From Rhodospirillales bacterium (GTDB lineage: Bacteria > Pseudomonadota > Alphaproteobacteria > Rhodospirillales > Defluviicoccaceae): a stretch of 12,184 nt of DNA. Below are positions 1 to 6,737 of the stretch, piece by piece. Position numbers and translations under genes: made by a program. The stretch spans positions 1-12,184 of the forward strand of contig JADJXQ010000022.1 in assembly GCA_016710335.1 (NCBI GenBank). Direction: 5' to 3'. Within the stretch, counting starts at the first letter, position 1, and each line of letters opens with the position of its first letter. The notes beneath the pieces are model-generated. The model was not told the DNA's origin and searched no databases. It saw nothing but the letters and a program-made list of their open reading frames with translations.

Positions 1-873
1 GCGACGGCGCGGCGCGATCAAGCCGCTTGGGATCTGCTCAACACTCCAGAGTTTCAAAGGTTGCGGCGCATTCGGCAACTTGGCGTTTCGGAATTCACAT
101 TCCCAGGGGCGACACATACGCGCTTCGCTCACTCAGTTGGTGTTTTCCATACGGCGCGGGCCTTGGTCAATGTGCTCGGGAAGTTAATTCCCGATGCGGA
201 GTTTGATCGCGACCGCGCGGACCTAGCGGTTCTTGCGGCATTATTGCACGATCTCGGACATGGCCCCTTCAGCCACGCCTTCGAAAGCGCGCAGAAGAAG
301 CGCGGTTCGAAGAAGAGCCACGAGAACTGGACGTCCGACATCATCCTCAATCCAAAAGGATACATACAACCGATTCTCGAGAATTTCCGTCAGGGGATAA
401 CGGAGCACATCGCCGACCTGCTTACGGCCGAAGTGCCGAAGGACGTCTATCACGCAGTCGTTTCGAGTTCCTTTGACGCGGACCGGCTTGACTATCTTCG
501 GCGTGACCGATTGATGACGGGAAGGGGCGCAGGTGCGATCGATTTTGACTGGTTAATCGACAATCTGCGCATCGCCGAGGTTCGACGCGGCGGCGACGAT
601 GACGTTGACAGCGAACCCGTCATGACCTTTTGCCTCGATGAAAAAGCCCTTCAGGCGGCCGAATCCTTTCTTCTCGCCCGATACCATCTTTTCGAGCAGG
701 TCTATCTCCACAAGGCAACTCGCTGCGTCGAAGCGATGTTGCGGGCGCTTCTTGAAAGAGTGGCGGAGGCTGCGAAGGGTCGGGGCCATACCAAACTCGG
801 GCTCGACAAGACCGATCCGCTGATCCGCTTCTTCAAAACCGGGGCGAGACCGTCCAGAATGTCTTGCACTTGA
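1..873 (+). CDS. HD-domain dNTP triphosphohydrolase-like protein, catalytic part (5' end outside window, frame broken at 3' end)
   Basis: The reading frame is already open at base 1, so the N-terminus lies outside the window. The first residues contain TPEFQRLRRIRQLG, a hallmark of the YwfO/SAMHD1-type HD family. Counting from base 1, the metal and active-site signature is complete: FAHS (His44), LLHDLGHGPFSH (His83-Asp84) and DADRLDYLRRD (Asp161/Asp164). Known relatives hydrolyse dNTPs to nucleosides and triphosphate, often with dNTP or GTP activation; that activity is inferred here. The frame ends at 873 with a non-family tail (ARPSRMSCT). Removing one G from the GGGG run at 841-844 would lead directly into the downstream part (LALDDFTMWASI), so the two pieces are one gene of about 440 codons in the window. 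That is close to the length of the Bacillus protein and suggests only a few N-terminal codons are missing. The break is either a real +1 mutation or a sequencing error. Confidence 0.8.
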   Translation, partial: ATARRDQAAWDLLNTPEFQRLRRIRQLGVSEFTFPGATHTRFAHSVGVFHTARALVNVLGKLIPDAEFDRDRADLAVLAALLHDLGHGPFSHAFESAQKKRGSKKSHENWTSDIILNPKGYIQPILENFRQGITEHIADLLTAEVPKDVYHAVVSSSFDADRLDYLRRDRLMTGRGAGAIDFDWLIDNLRIAEVRRGGDDDVDSEPVMTFCLDEKALQAAESFLLARYHLFEQVYLHKATRCVEAMLRALLERVAEAAKGRGHTKLGLDKTDPLIRFFKTGARPSRMSCT

Positions 874-883
874 CGATTTCACG

Positions 884-1330
884 ATGTGGGCGAGCATCAG
901 TCGGATCGCCAACAGTGAGAACCGCGAAGCCGCCGACCTCGCGCGGCGATTGCGGGAGCGAAAGCTTTACAAGGCACTCGATATCAACATCGAATGCCCA
1001 GCCTTGCCCGGGGAGCAACTGGAGCAGACTGAGGAACGCCGTCAGCGAGAGATCATGAGAATTGAGAGCGCGCTAAGCTCGGAGAACAACGCGCTTGTCC
1101 TAAAGGATGCCGGATCGATCAATATCTACGGCGAATTTGGTGCAGAACAGGCACAGACGCACAAAATGCTGTCAATCAGATTGCGGAGTGGCTCAACCCA
1201 TGAAATCACGGAACTGTCGCCGACTATTCGTACACTGAGCAAGAAAGAACAGTCGTCCGTTTTTATTTTCCGGACGACGGACTGCGCGACAAAGCACGAG
1301 TGGGAGGAGCACAATGACGGCTTTAGATGA
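884..1330 (+). CDS. C-terminal part of the same HD-domain protein, in the shifted frame
   Basis: This is the continuation of the upstream HD protein in frame 2. Sensible coding begins before the ATG, at about 845 (RDRPECLALDDFTMWA), showing it is not an independent gene. The family signature LDDFTMWASI followed by LRERKLYKALDI (a segment around the LYK motif) matches the region after the HD core in YwfO-like proteins. The remainder (EERRQREIMRIESALSSE, then HEITELSPTIRTLSKKEQ) is a mixed alpha/beta C-terminal region expected to contribute to oligomerisation or effector binding in the family, although no specific site can be assigned. The stop at 1328-1330 overlaps the start of the YwgA-like gene (ATG at 1314) by 17 bases, indicating translational coupling. 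Confidence is high that it belongs to the HD protein and lower that the intact protein is made. Confidence 0.75.
   Translation: MWASISRIANSENREAADLARRLRERKLYKALDINIECPALPGEQLEQTEERRQREIMRIESALSSENNALVLKDAGSINIYGEFGAEQAQTHKMLSIRLRSGSTHEITELSPTIRTLSKKEQSSVFIFRTTDCATKHEWEEHNDGFR
1303..1309 (+). promoter_or_regulatory. Shine-Dalgarno sequence of the YwgA-like gene
   Basis: GGAGGAG lies 4-6 bases before the ATG at 1314 and inside the 3' end of the HD gene. It is one of the strongest ribosome binding sites in the window. It fixes the start of the second gene and supports co-expression of the pair. Confidence 0.7.
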
Positions 1331-1841
1331 ACTGATCACTGATACACTTGCTGCGGCCGACGGAGAAATAGTCAATACCTGGCTCCAGAAGATCTTTTAT
1401 CTTCTGGAGCAAGCCGGAATGAAAAGCGGCGTCGCTTACCATTACCATCATTACGGTCCTTATTCGCGGCAACTCGACGAGGCTTTGGACCGAGCGCAAG
1501 CGCTGCACAGCATCCAAGAAAAAATTGCGTATCGTCAGACTGACGGCATGCCATATAGCATATTTTCGTTGCACAAAGAGGAAGGGAGCGGCGGATCCGA
1601 GAAGATGGGAAAACTTCCCTTCGAAGAGGCCCGCGAGTTGGTTGCTGCGATGAAGACCCAGTCTTCCACGGTGCTGGAACTCGCCGCGACCATCCACTGG
1701 CTCGATAAGGTCGAGAAGAAATCTGACTGGAAACGGGAACTTATACGGCGGAAGGGCATGAAGACGGAGCACGGACGGATGGAAGAGGCCGTCGCTCTGC
1801 TGAAAAGGCTACGCTTGAGCCCAGATCAGCGAATACCTTGA
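1314..1841 (+). CDS. YwgA-like protein, partner of the HD-domain hydrolase
   Basis: The 175-residue protein has the pattern of YwgA-like proteins, related in style to the SocA/Panacea (DUF4065) antitoxin-like fold: WLQKIFYLLEQAG (residues about 22-34), then YHYHHYGPYSRQL (about 43-55), followed by a charged helical C-terminal half ending in RMEEAVALLKRLRL. The HYGPYS motif is the key family feature. The gene overlaps the HD gene by 17 bases and has its own strong ribosome binding site, so the two are almost certainly one operon. From memory, ywgA lies next to the HD gene ywfO in Bacillus subtilis, which makes the pairing conserved over a great distance and suggests a physical or functional partnership. 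The molecular role is unknown; antitoxin-like control of the hydrolase is a possibility, not something the sequence shows. No signal peptide or membrane segment is visible, so it is probably cytoplasmic. Confidence 0.75.
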   Translation: MTALDELITDTLAAADGEIVNTWLQKIFYLLEQAGMKSGVAYHYHHYGPYSRQLDEALDRAQALHSIQEKIAYRQTDGMPYSIFSLHKEEGSGGSEKMGKLPFEEARELVAAMKTQSSTVLELAATIHWLDKVEKKSDWKRELIRRKGMKTEHGRMEEAVALLKRLRLSPDQRIP

Positions 1842-1881
1842 CAGAATATTTCGAGGCGCAACACGCTCTTGTGTTCGTCGG

Positions 1882-2137
1882 ATGAGGTTCGTTTCGATCT
1901 TCGTCGGCTTCCTCAAGGCCGGCCTCGAGGCCGACATGCGTCAGATCGAGCCGGCCGTTGCAGTGGGAGTTAAGGACGCCGGCGAGGGGCTCAAGGGCGT
2001 GCTGCGCCGCCAAGTGGTCACCGCCGGGCCTTGGGGTACGGCTGGCCAGCACTTGGCGGAACCGGACGTATACCAACCGAGGCCACGACACCGCCGGCTT
2101 GGTCTGGAGCAAGGCGCCGCAGATCGTCCGCCACGGC
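1882..2137 (+). pseudogene. Truncated, frameshifted paralogue of the DUF6441 phage tail gene
   Basis: The frame from ATG 1882 (MRFVSIFVGFLKAGLEADMRQIE...GLKGVLRRQVVTAG) matches the start of the intact gene at 3576 (FGSLKSELDQEMRQIE...GLKGTLRRQVITAG). It then loses frame at GGGCCTT (2026-2032). Removing one C restores the match in frame 2: GLGVRLASTWRNRTYTNRGH and LVWSKAPQIVR, against GLGPRLAKTWRDRTYPNRGH and LVWSKAPQIIR. After KAPQIVR (about 2133) the similarity stops abruptly and a different sequence begins, so the last 60% of the protein is missing. The copies are clearly diverged in many codons, so this is not a recent duplication. It more likely comes from a second phage of the same type. 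It cannot be functional as it stands. Confidence 0.8.
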
Positions 2138-2225
2138 CGCTACGTCACGTTCCAGATGGTGGAGGCGGCGATTCGGCTTGAGCTGTTTGCCGACATCCTG
2201 AGCCGCATCGACCGGCTCGGACCGA
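2131..2225 (+). mobile_element. Possible transposase C-terminal remnant fused to the tail-gene fragment
   Basis: Directly after KAPQIVR the same frame reads GRYVTFQMVEAAIRLELF and then ADILSRIDRLGP. This resembles, from memory, the last 30 or so residues (RYVTFQMAEVAVPR-type) seen at the end of some DDE transposases in alphaproteobacteria, perhaps of the IS1380 type. If correct, an insertion sequence interrupted the phage gene and was itself then mostly lost. No terminal inverted repeats or target duplication could be found in the sequence left here, and the family assignment rests on recollection only. Confidence 0.35.
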
Positions 2226-2460
2226 TGAAGGGCTCGACATGTCGCCCGGATCGCAGTCTTTCGGCGGTGACAACGGGGTCAGTGCGTCCGGGTCGCAGGC
2301 AAATGCGCCGTATTGCGGCGCTGACTGGCGTTTCACCGTTCCCGATTGTCCGCCGGAGGTCAGCCGACCGCGATCGATTGCCCATCCAGCCGTTTTGAGT
2401 CGCGCATCAGTCCGCCGAGAGGGTTTTACGCGGGGAGTTCCGGTCAAGTACGGTCAGGCG
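2226..2460. other. Short stretch without a recognisable gene
   Basis: Between the transposase-like tail and the membrane protein all frames are short or have the arginine-rich, low-quality look of non-coding GC-rich DNA. I see no terminator hairpin with a T run, no tRNA and no inverted repeats that would mark an insertion sequence end. Confidence 0.4.
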
Positions 2461-3174
2461 ATGGGCCAGAAAACGAAGCTCAGGTTCATCTCGCAGAATT
2501 CCAGGCTCTGCGGGATGAGTCTGATCATTACTCGCAGCGCATCGACAGGATGTCGGGTGTCTACCTAACCGCTTTGTTCGGCATCGCAGGCTATCTTTGC
2601 GGCCGGAAAGCAAATTCGAAATCGATGCCTATATCGCCTCGGTTAAGGCGTCCGAAAGCCTGTCGACGCTGTTCATCTTTCTGTCGATCTTGAATTGGTC
2701 TTGCTCATAAGAATCGGAAGCTTCTTTTCGGGCGTGTTGGCGATAACGCAATATGTGCATTACATCATTCGCCCGAGGCTCATCGCGCTCGTGGGGCAAG
2801 AAGTATTGAGTTGGGATGAAATACCTAGGCTCAGAGCAAAGAAAACGTGGCTTCCTTTGCGCTCGCTGGGACAGTTTTTGTTCGTTGTTATTGCGGAGAG
2901 CGTCTCTATCGCCATTCTAGTAAGCTCTTGGCATGTGTTCGACATGGAGTGGCCGTTCGTGCTCTTGTACATCGTTGGATGGACTTTTTTAGTCGTATCG
3001 GTAGGCTCCCTCATTGTAGTGGGCTTGGCTGGGCTGCGTTTCCATCGACCGCCACAAAGAGCAAGCTCCGTTCCGTCTGTGTCTGCCGACAGAGTGCAAG
3101 CTGCTGAACTAGGCGCAGGAGACCAGAGACAGAGGCAAACGGGGTATGTGAGTCCGAAGCGATCAGAGTGCTGA
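2461..3174 (+). pseudogene. Multi-pass membrane protein of unknown function, frame broken three times
   Basis: Three consecutive frames give one coherent protein. It starts at ATG 2461 (MGQK), continues in frame 3 (NEAQVHLAEFQALRDESD..., a charged N-terminal helix) to the first hydrophobic segment (MSGVYLTALFGIAGYLCG). It moves to frame 2 near 2600-2606 (ESKFEIDAYIASVKASESLS, then LFIFLSILN), and to frame 1 near 2693-2696 (LVLLIRIGSFFSGVLA, HYIIRPRLIALVGQEVLSWDE). Two more membrane segments follow (LFVVIAESVSIAILVSSW; FVLLYIVGWTFLVVSVGSLIVVGL), then a soluble tail to the stop at 3174. That gives four membrane segments in about 240 residues. Each break is explained by one missing base in a short homopolymer or doublet, so the gene may be intact in reality. 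I do not recognise the family. Base composition is lower in G+C than the phage block, in line with the HD/YwgA genes, so it may belong to the same accessory region. Confidence 0.6.
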
Positions 3175-3297
3175 GCGCAGCGGCGATAATCGTTGAGTTG
3201 AAGGCCCCTAGCGCTACGCATCAAAAACCTTTCCCGATTTAGAACCTCTCCCAAATGACTTGTCCTCATCAGCGCGCTCGCGGTTGGCGTCGAGGCG

Positions 3298-3579
3298 TTG
3301 TTCGGAGACTCGAACCTCGCGACAGACGCCGTCTGCGCGCCCGGCGGCGGCGCGCTCGACGTGCGGGTTGTCTCTCGGCGTCCCGACGAAGTCGTCGGCT
3401 TCGGCGACACCCGCATCCACACTGCGACGGCGGTGTTCGACGTGCGGGTCTCCGAGGTTTCGATGCCGGTCGACGGCGACGTCCTGGAAGTTGGTGGTGA
3501 GAGGTTCGTCGTCCAGGGCGAGCCGGTGAAGGACCAGGACGGGCTGGTCTGGACCTTGGACGTGCGCCTGACGACATGA
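3298..3579 (+). CDS. Phage head-tail joining (connector) protein, N-terminus clipped
   Basis: A protein of about 94 residues with RVVSRRPDEVVGFGDTRIHT and VSEMPVDGDVLEVGGERF-like strands (actual: SMPVDGDVLEVGGERFVVQG) and a closing WTLDVRL. This is the all-beta pattern of small head-tail adaptor or completion proteins that sit between the connector ring and the tail. Sensible phage coding extends upstream to about 3271 (ALAVGVEALFGDSNL), but the frame is closed by TGA at 3256-3258 and has no ATG or GTG. The first formal start is the TTG at 3298, inside the conserved part. The original start was probably lost at the left junction of the phage block, or displaced by an indel from the out-of-frame ATG at 3255. 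The stop overlaps the next start in ATGA (3576-3579), indicating coupling. Confidence 0.6.
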   Translation: MFGDSNLATDAVCAPGGGALDVRVVSRRPDEVVGFGDTRIHTATAVFDVRVSEVSMPVDGDVLEVGGERFVVQGEPVKDQDGLVWTLDVRLTT

Positions 3580-4232
3580 AGATCGCCGCCACGGTCTTCG
3601 GCTCGCTCAAATCAGAGCTGGACCAAGAGATGCGCCAGATCGAGGGCGCGGTGGCCGCCGGCGTCAAGGATGCCGGCGCCGGGCTCAAGGGCACGTTGCG
3701 GCGCCAGGTCATCACCGCCGGGCTCGGTCCACGACTGGCGAAGACGTGGCGTGATCGGACGTATCCCAACCGCGGCCACGACGCCGCGGCGCTGGTGTGG
3801 AGCAAGGCGCCGCAGATCATCCGTGCGTTCGACGAGGGCGCGGTCATTCGCTCACGCAATGGGTTCTGGCTCACCATCCCGACCGGAGCGGCGCCGAAGC
3901 ACGTGCGCGGCCGGCGGGTCACGCCGGATCTGGTCGAGCGCATGTACGGCCGCCGGCTGCGGTTCGTCTACCGGCGGCGCGGGCCGTCGCTGCTGGTGAT
4001 GGACGGGATGGTGGCGAGCGGTGGCCAGCGCGGCGGCTACCGGATGGCGACGGTACGCAAGGCAACGAAGCGCCGCGGCCACTACGTGTCGGCCTCCGGC
4101 CTCGCCACCGTGGTGATGTTCTTCCTCGTGCCGCAAGTGAAGATGCCGAAGCGCCTCGACGTGGCGCGCGCGGCGCGCACCTGGTCGGCACGGCTGCCGG
4201 CGCTGATCGGCCGGCGCATGCGGTCGAAGTGA
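3576..4232 (+). CDS. DUF6441 family phage protein (tail/neck assembly)
   Basis: The intact 218-residue protein has the features I associate with DUF6441: an N-terminal helix with MRQIEGAVAAGVKDAG, the block LRRQVITAGLGPRLAKTWR with YPNRGHDAAALVWSKAP, then FWLTIPTGAAPK, LRFVYRRRGPSLLV, and a very basic C-terminus (RWSARL-like, ending GRRMRSK). Its position between the head-tail joiner and the fibre/terminator genes is where HK97 gp10-like tail-completion proteins usually sit, so a role at the neck is a reasonable inference. The start overlaps the previous stop by four bases. A diverged, truncated relative lies at 1882-2137 in this same window, upstream of the phage block. Confidence 0.7.
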   Translation: MKIAATVFGSLKSELDQEMRQIEGAVAAGVKDAGAGLKGTLRRQVITAGLGPRLAKTWRDRTYPNRGHDAAALVWSKAPQIIRAFDEGAVIRSRNGFWLTIPTGAAPKHVRGRRVTPDLVERMYGRRLRFVYRRRGPSLLVMDGMVASGGQRGGYRMATVRKATKRRGHYVSASGLATVVMFFLVPQVKMPKRLDVARAARTWSARLPALIGRRMRSK

Positions 4233-4257
4233 CAATCCATCAGAAAGGATCAGAGCG

Positions 4258-4641
4258 ATGAGCAAATCCGACTACCTCGAGAACGCGGTGCTCGATGCCG
4301 TGCTCAACAACACCGCGCTGCAGGTGACGACGCCCTACGTCTCGCTGCACACCGCCGATCCGGGCGAGGACGCCTCGGGCGCCGAGTGCTCGGGCGGCAG
4401 CTACGCGCGCCAGGCCGGCTCGTTCGGCGCCGCCTCCGGCGGCAGTTGCGCCAATGACGCCGAGATCTCGTTCGACTTCACCGGCTACGGCGCCCAGGTC
4501 ACCGTCACCCATTTCGGCATCTGGGACGCATCGACGGCCGGCAACCTGCTCTACAAGGGGGCGTTGACCGCCTCCAAGACCGTGGACCCCGGCGATACCG
4601 TCCGGTTCGCAACCGGTCAGCTTACCGTTACCGAAGACTGA
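4258..4641 (+). CDS. Phage structural protein of the 'tail fiber protein' annotation class
   Basis: A 127-residue protein starting MSKSDYLENAVLDAVL, followed by VTTPYVSLHTADPGED, a Gly/Ser-rich segment with SYARQAGSFGAAS, then VTHFGIWDASTAGNLLYKG and a C-terminal GDTVRFATGQLTVTED. This order (short N-terminal helix, VxLHTADP strand, YARQ, THFGIWDA, NLLYxGxL) is common in phage proteins often labelled tail fibre protein. The true position in the virion is uncertain. It is an all-beta protein after the first 17 residues and carries no catalytic motif. An AAAGGA ribosome binding site lies about 9 bases before the ATG. Four bases separate the stop from the next start, so it belongs to the same transcription unit. 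Confidence 0.65.
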   Translation: MSKSDYLENAVLDAVLNNTALQVTTPYVSLHTADPGEDASGAECSGGSYARQAGSFGAASGGSCANDAEISFDFTGYGAQVTVTHFGIWDASTAGNLLYKGALTASKTVDPGDTVRFATGQLTVTED

Positions 4642-4645
4642 CATC

Positions 4646-5092
4646 ATGGCGTATCCGGCTTCCACGCAGGCGCTGGCGGACGCGCTGGCGTCGGTCGACC
4701 GAACGGCGCTTCGGCTCAAGCAGTTCGCTCAGGACGCGAAGGCGCTGATGGCGGCGCAGAACGTAAGCGGCAATCAACTCCTCCAGATCATGTCCGAGAT
4801 GAAGTCGGCACTCGAAACGTGGGCGACGGCGCGGGCGATCCCTGGGATTGCTGCCTACGTTCGTGACCAGAAGGGCGACCAGGCGCTTGATCTGGTCGCC
4901 GAAGTAGGCGCGATGATCACCGCTGCCGAGCAAGTCCGCGACGCCATCATTGCCGGTTTCCCCGCGCACGACGGCTACATTCTGAAGGACCAACTCGGAA
5001 CCGACGGGGCGATCACGGTGCGTCAGTTCACGCCTGCGCAGACCGCCGGTTTACGCGGCCATCTCGACGCGTTGATCGCGACCATCGGATAA
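4646..5092 (+). CDS. Phage protein of unknown function between two structural genes
   Basis: A 148-residue, largely helical protein. The N-terminal two thirds (ALADALASVDRTALRLKQFA, LLQIMSEMKSALETW, ALDLVAEVGAMITAAEQ) is amphipathic helix, followed by a short segment around FPAHDGYILKDQLG and ITVRQFTPAQTAGLRGHL. The DGY...DG...RxF pattern recurs in proteins at this position of related phage tail modules, but I cannot name the family. No signal peptide, membrane segment or metal site is seen. It starts 4 bases after the previous stop and ends 7 bases before the next start, so it is translated with its neighbours. A chaperone or small structural role is inference only. Confidence 0.6.
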   Translation: MAYPASTQALADALASVDRTALRLKQFAQDAKALMAAQNVSGNQLLQIMSEMKSALETWATARAIPGIAAYVRDQKGDQALDLVAEVGAMITAAEQVRDAIIAGFPAHDGYILKDQLGTDGAITVRQFTPAQTAGLRGHLDALIATIG

Positions 5093-5099
5093 GACGGCC

Positions 5100-6707
5100 A
5101 TGGCCGATACCGGCTGGCAGAGTTGCGCCACCGGCACGAACGACGACCGCTTTGGCACGCTCGCTTGGGGGTTCCCCGAAAGAATTGTCGCTCTCGATGG
5201 CTCGCGTTCGCACATTGTCAGTCAGTCCGGCACCTCCAACTACCTGAAGGCGACAAACTTCGGGTCGGCTATCCCCGCCGGCGCCACGATCGACGGCGTC
5301 GAAATCTGGGTCGAGGCACGGCGCGCCTCTGGTACTCCCACCTTTCCCTTCGATCGGGTCCGGCTGGTCGATGAAAACGACGTGGTCGGCGACACCGATC
5401 GGGCAAGCGGTACGGTCGTTACGGACGCCGGCTACGACCCGTACTACTTCGGAGGGCCGTCGGATCTGTGGGGCGAGGCGCTAACGCCAGCGATCCTCAA
5501 CAACTCCGCCAGCGGTGTCGTCGTCGCGACGTCCTTGGCGGAGGTTTATTACCCGCAAATCGACTACATCGCGCGCAAGGTCTATTACTCGACCAGCACG
5601 ACGCATGATGCGGCGGCTTCAGCAGCCGGCGCGGCCGGGGTTGGGGCCACAGTGGATCTCGTCCGGTCTGCCACAGCCAGTGCGGCTGGCGTCGGGAGCG
5701 TCGCGGCTGACGCCAGTCTGATCTGCTCGACCAGCGCGGGCGTGGCAGCCGCCGCTGCAGCGGCGGCTCAGGTCATTGGCATTCGGCGCGTCTCCGCGGC
5801 CACCGCCGCTGCGGCAACAGCAGGTGGTGCCGCTACAGCGCTCCGCGACATGGCCGGCGCTGCAAGCGGTGAAGCGTCTTTCGCCGGGACACCAATGGTA
5901 TTGAGGCCGGCCACCGGCAACGCCGTCGGCGGCGTGACTGCATCGGCGAGCGCCATCAATGTGCGGGCGGTGGCGGGCGGCGTGGCCTGCGCTGCATTGG
6001 TATCGGGTACCACCACCGCGGCCGGCGAGCACGATGCGACCGCTGCGGCCGTTGGCGCCGCATCGGCGACCGGTGCCGTGGAACATGTGCGCTTTGCCAG
6101 TGCGACCGTGTCCGGCCTCGGGGTGCCGCAGGGCATTCCGACCGCAGTGCGCAACACTGCGGCGAGCGTTGCGGGCAGCGCTGGAACGACCGCCAGGATC
6201 GGCGGGGACTGGCTCGCCATCGGGACCGCCGCCGGCATGGCAGTGGTCGTCGGACTGGCGATCGGCGGCTACGGCGCCAGCAAGGCCGAGCGGATTCTGC
6301 GGGCGCTGAAGGCACGCCTGGAGACGATCGACGCCGTGCGCGTGGAGCGCAACACCGCGTTGCCCGAGCGCATTCCGGCCGGCGGGCTGATCGTGCTCCG
6401 CGACGGCGATCCCGGCGAGCCGGACGTGGCATTGGGCGGGTTTGCCGGCGCCTACTACAGCCATACCGTTGACGTCGAGGTGTACGTGGCCGAAGGCGAC
6501 GACGCCGCGCGCGATACCGCGTTCGATGCGTTGCTGCAGGCGCTCGATGACGCGCTCATTGCCGACCCGACGCTGGGCGGGCTGGCATTCGGCATGGAGT
6601 ACGGCCGGCCGGCCGTCGACGTCGAGCCGGTCGAGGGCGCCGCCGCCATCAAGAGCGCCACGCTCCCCATCGTCGTCGAATACGAGACCGCGACGCGGCT
6701 CGGCTGA
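5100..6707 (+). CDS. Fusion protein: fibre-like beta-sandwich, 20-residue repeat stalk and tail terminator domain
   Basis: A 535-residue protein in three parts. Residues 1 to about 165 (GWQSCATGTNDDRFGTLAWG, SNYLKATNFGSAIPAGATID, FGGPSDLWGEALTPAILNN, YIARKVYYST) form a beta-sandwich seen in fibre and adhesin-like phage proteins. Residues about 169-367 are Ala/Gly/Ser/Thr-rich and divide into roughly ten 20-residue repeats. A hydrophobic stretch (AAGMAVVVGLAIGGYG) follows, and from residue 395 a typical tail terminator begins: KAERILRALKARLETIDAV, ERIPAGGLIVLRDGDPGEP, YYSHTVDVEVYVAEGD, TLGGLAFGMEYG, ATLPIVVEYET. The terminator normally stands alone (about 130-140 residues) and caps the tail tube where it joins the head; its place just before the tail tube gene fits. 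I see no stop or good internal start between the parts, so the fusion looks genuine, though gene merging by an indel cannot be excluded. Confidence 0.65.
   Translation: MADTGWQSCATGTNDDRFGTLAWGFPERIVALDGSRSHIVSQSGTSNYLKATNFGSAIPAGATIDGVEIWVEARRASGTPTFPFDRVRLVDENDVVGDTDRASGTVVTDAGYDPYYFGGPSDLWGEALTPAILNNSASGVVVATSLAEVYYPQIDYIARKVYYSTSTTHDAAASAAGAAGVGATVDLVRSATASAAGVGSVAADASLICSTSAGVAAAAAAAAQVIGIRRVSAATAAAATAGGAATALRDMAGAASGEASFAGTPMVLRPATGNAVGGVTASASAINVRAVAGGVACAALVSGTTTAAGEHDATAAAVGAASATGAVEHVRFASATVSGLGVPQGIPTAVRNTAASVAGSAGTTARIGGDWLAIGTAAGMAVVVGLAIGGYGASKAERILRALKARLETIDAVRVERNTALPERIPAGGLIVLRDGDPGEPDVALGGFAGAYYSHTVDVEVYVAEGDDAARDTAFDALLQALDDALIADPTLGGLAFGMEYGRPAVDVEPVEGAAAIKSATLPIVVEYETATRLG
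5604..6206 (+). repeat. About ten degenerate 60-bp in-frame repeats (20-residue Ala/Gly-rich unit)
   Basis: The middle of the fusion gene splits into units of 19-21 residues. Each begins with an Ala/Gly-rich stretch and ends in a short hydrophobic segment, usually followed by Arg. Examples of unit ends are ATVDLVRS, QVIGIRRV, ATALRDM, PMVLRP, SAINVRA, VEHVRF and PTAVRN, with starts such as SAAGAAGVG, SAAGVGSVA and AAVGAASATG. The spacing holds over roughly 200 residues although the sequence between anchors has drifted. Such periodicity suggests a fibrous stalk (beta-solenoid or triple-stranded fibre), but the fold cannot be decided by eye. Confidence 0.6.
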
Positions 6708-6723
6708 CCCGCCCCCGTCACAG

Positions 6724-6728
6724 AGGAG
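6724..6728 (+). promoter_or_regulatory. Shine-Dalgarno sequence of the tail tube gene
   Basis: AGGAG lies 9 bases before ATG 6738 in a 30-base gap. It is stronger than the ribosome binding sites of most neighbouring genes, as expected for the most abundantly made tail protein. Confidence 0.55.
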
Positions 6729-6737
6729 ACCTGGCCC

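Noticed and set aside
1859..1876. Hairpin AACAC-GCTCTT-GTGTT after the YwgA-like gene as a terminator
   Set aside because: The stem is only five pairs with no T run after it, too weak for an intrinsic terminator.
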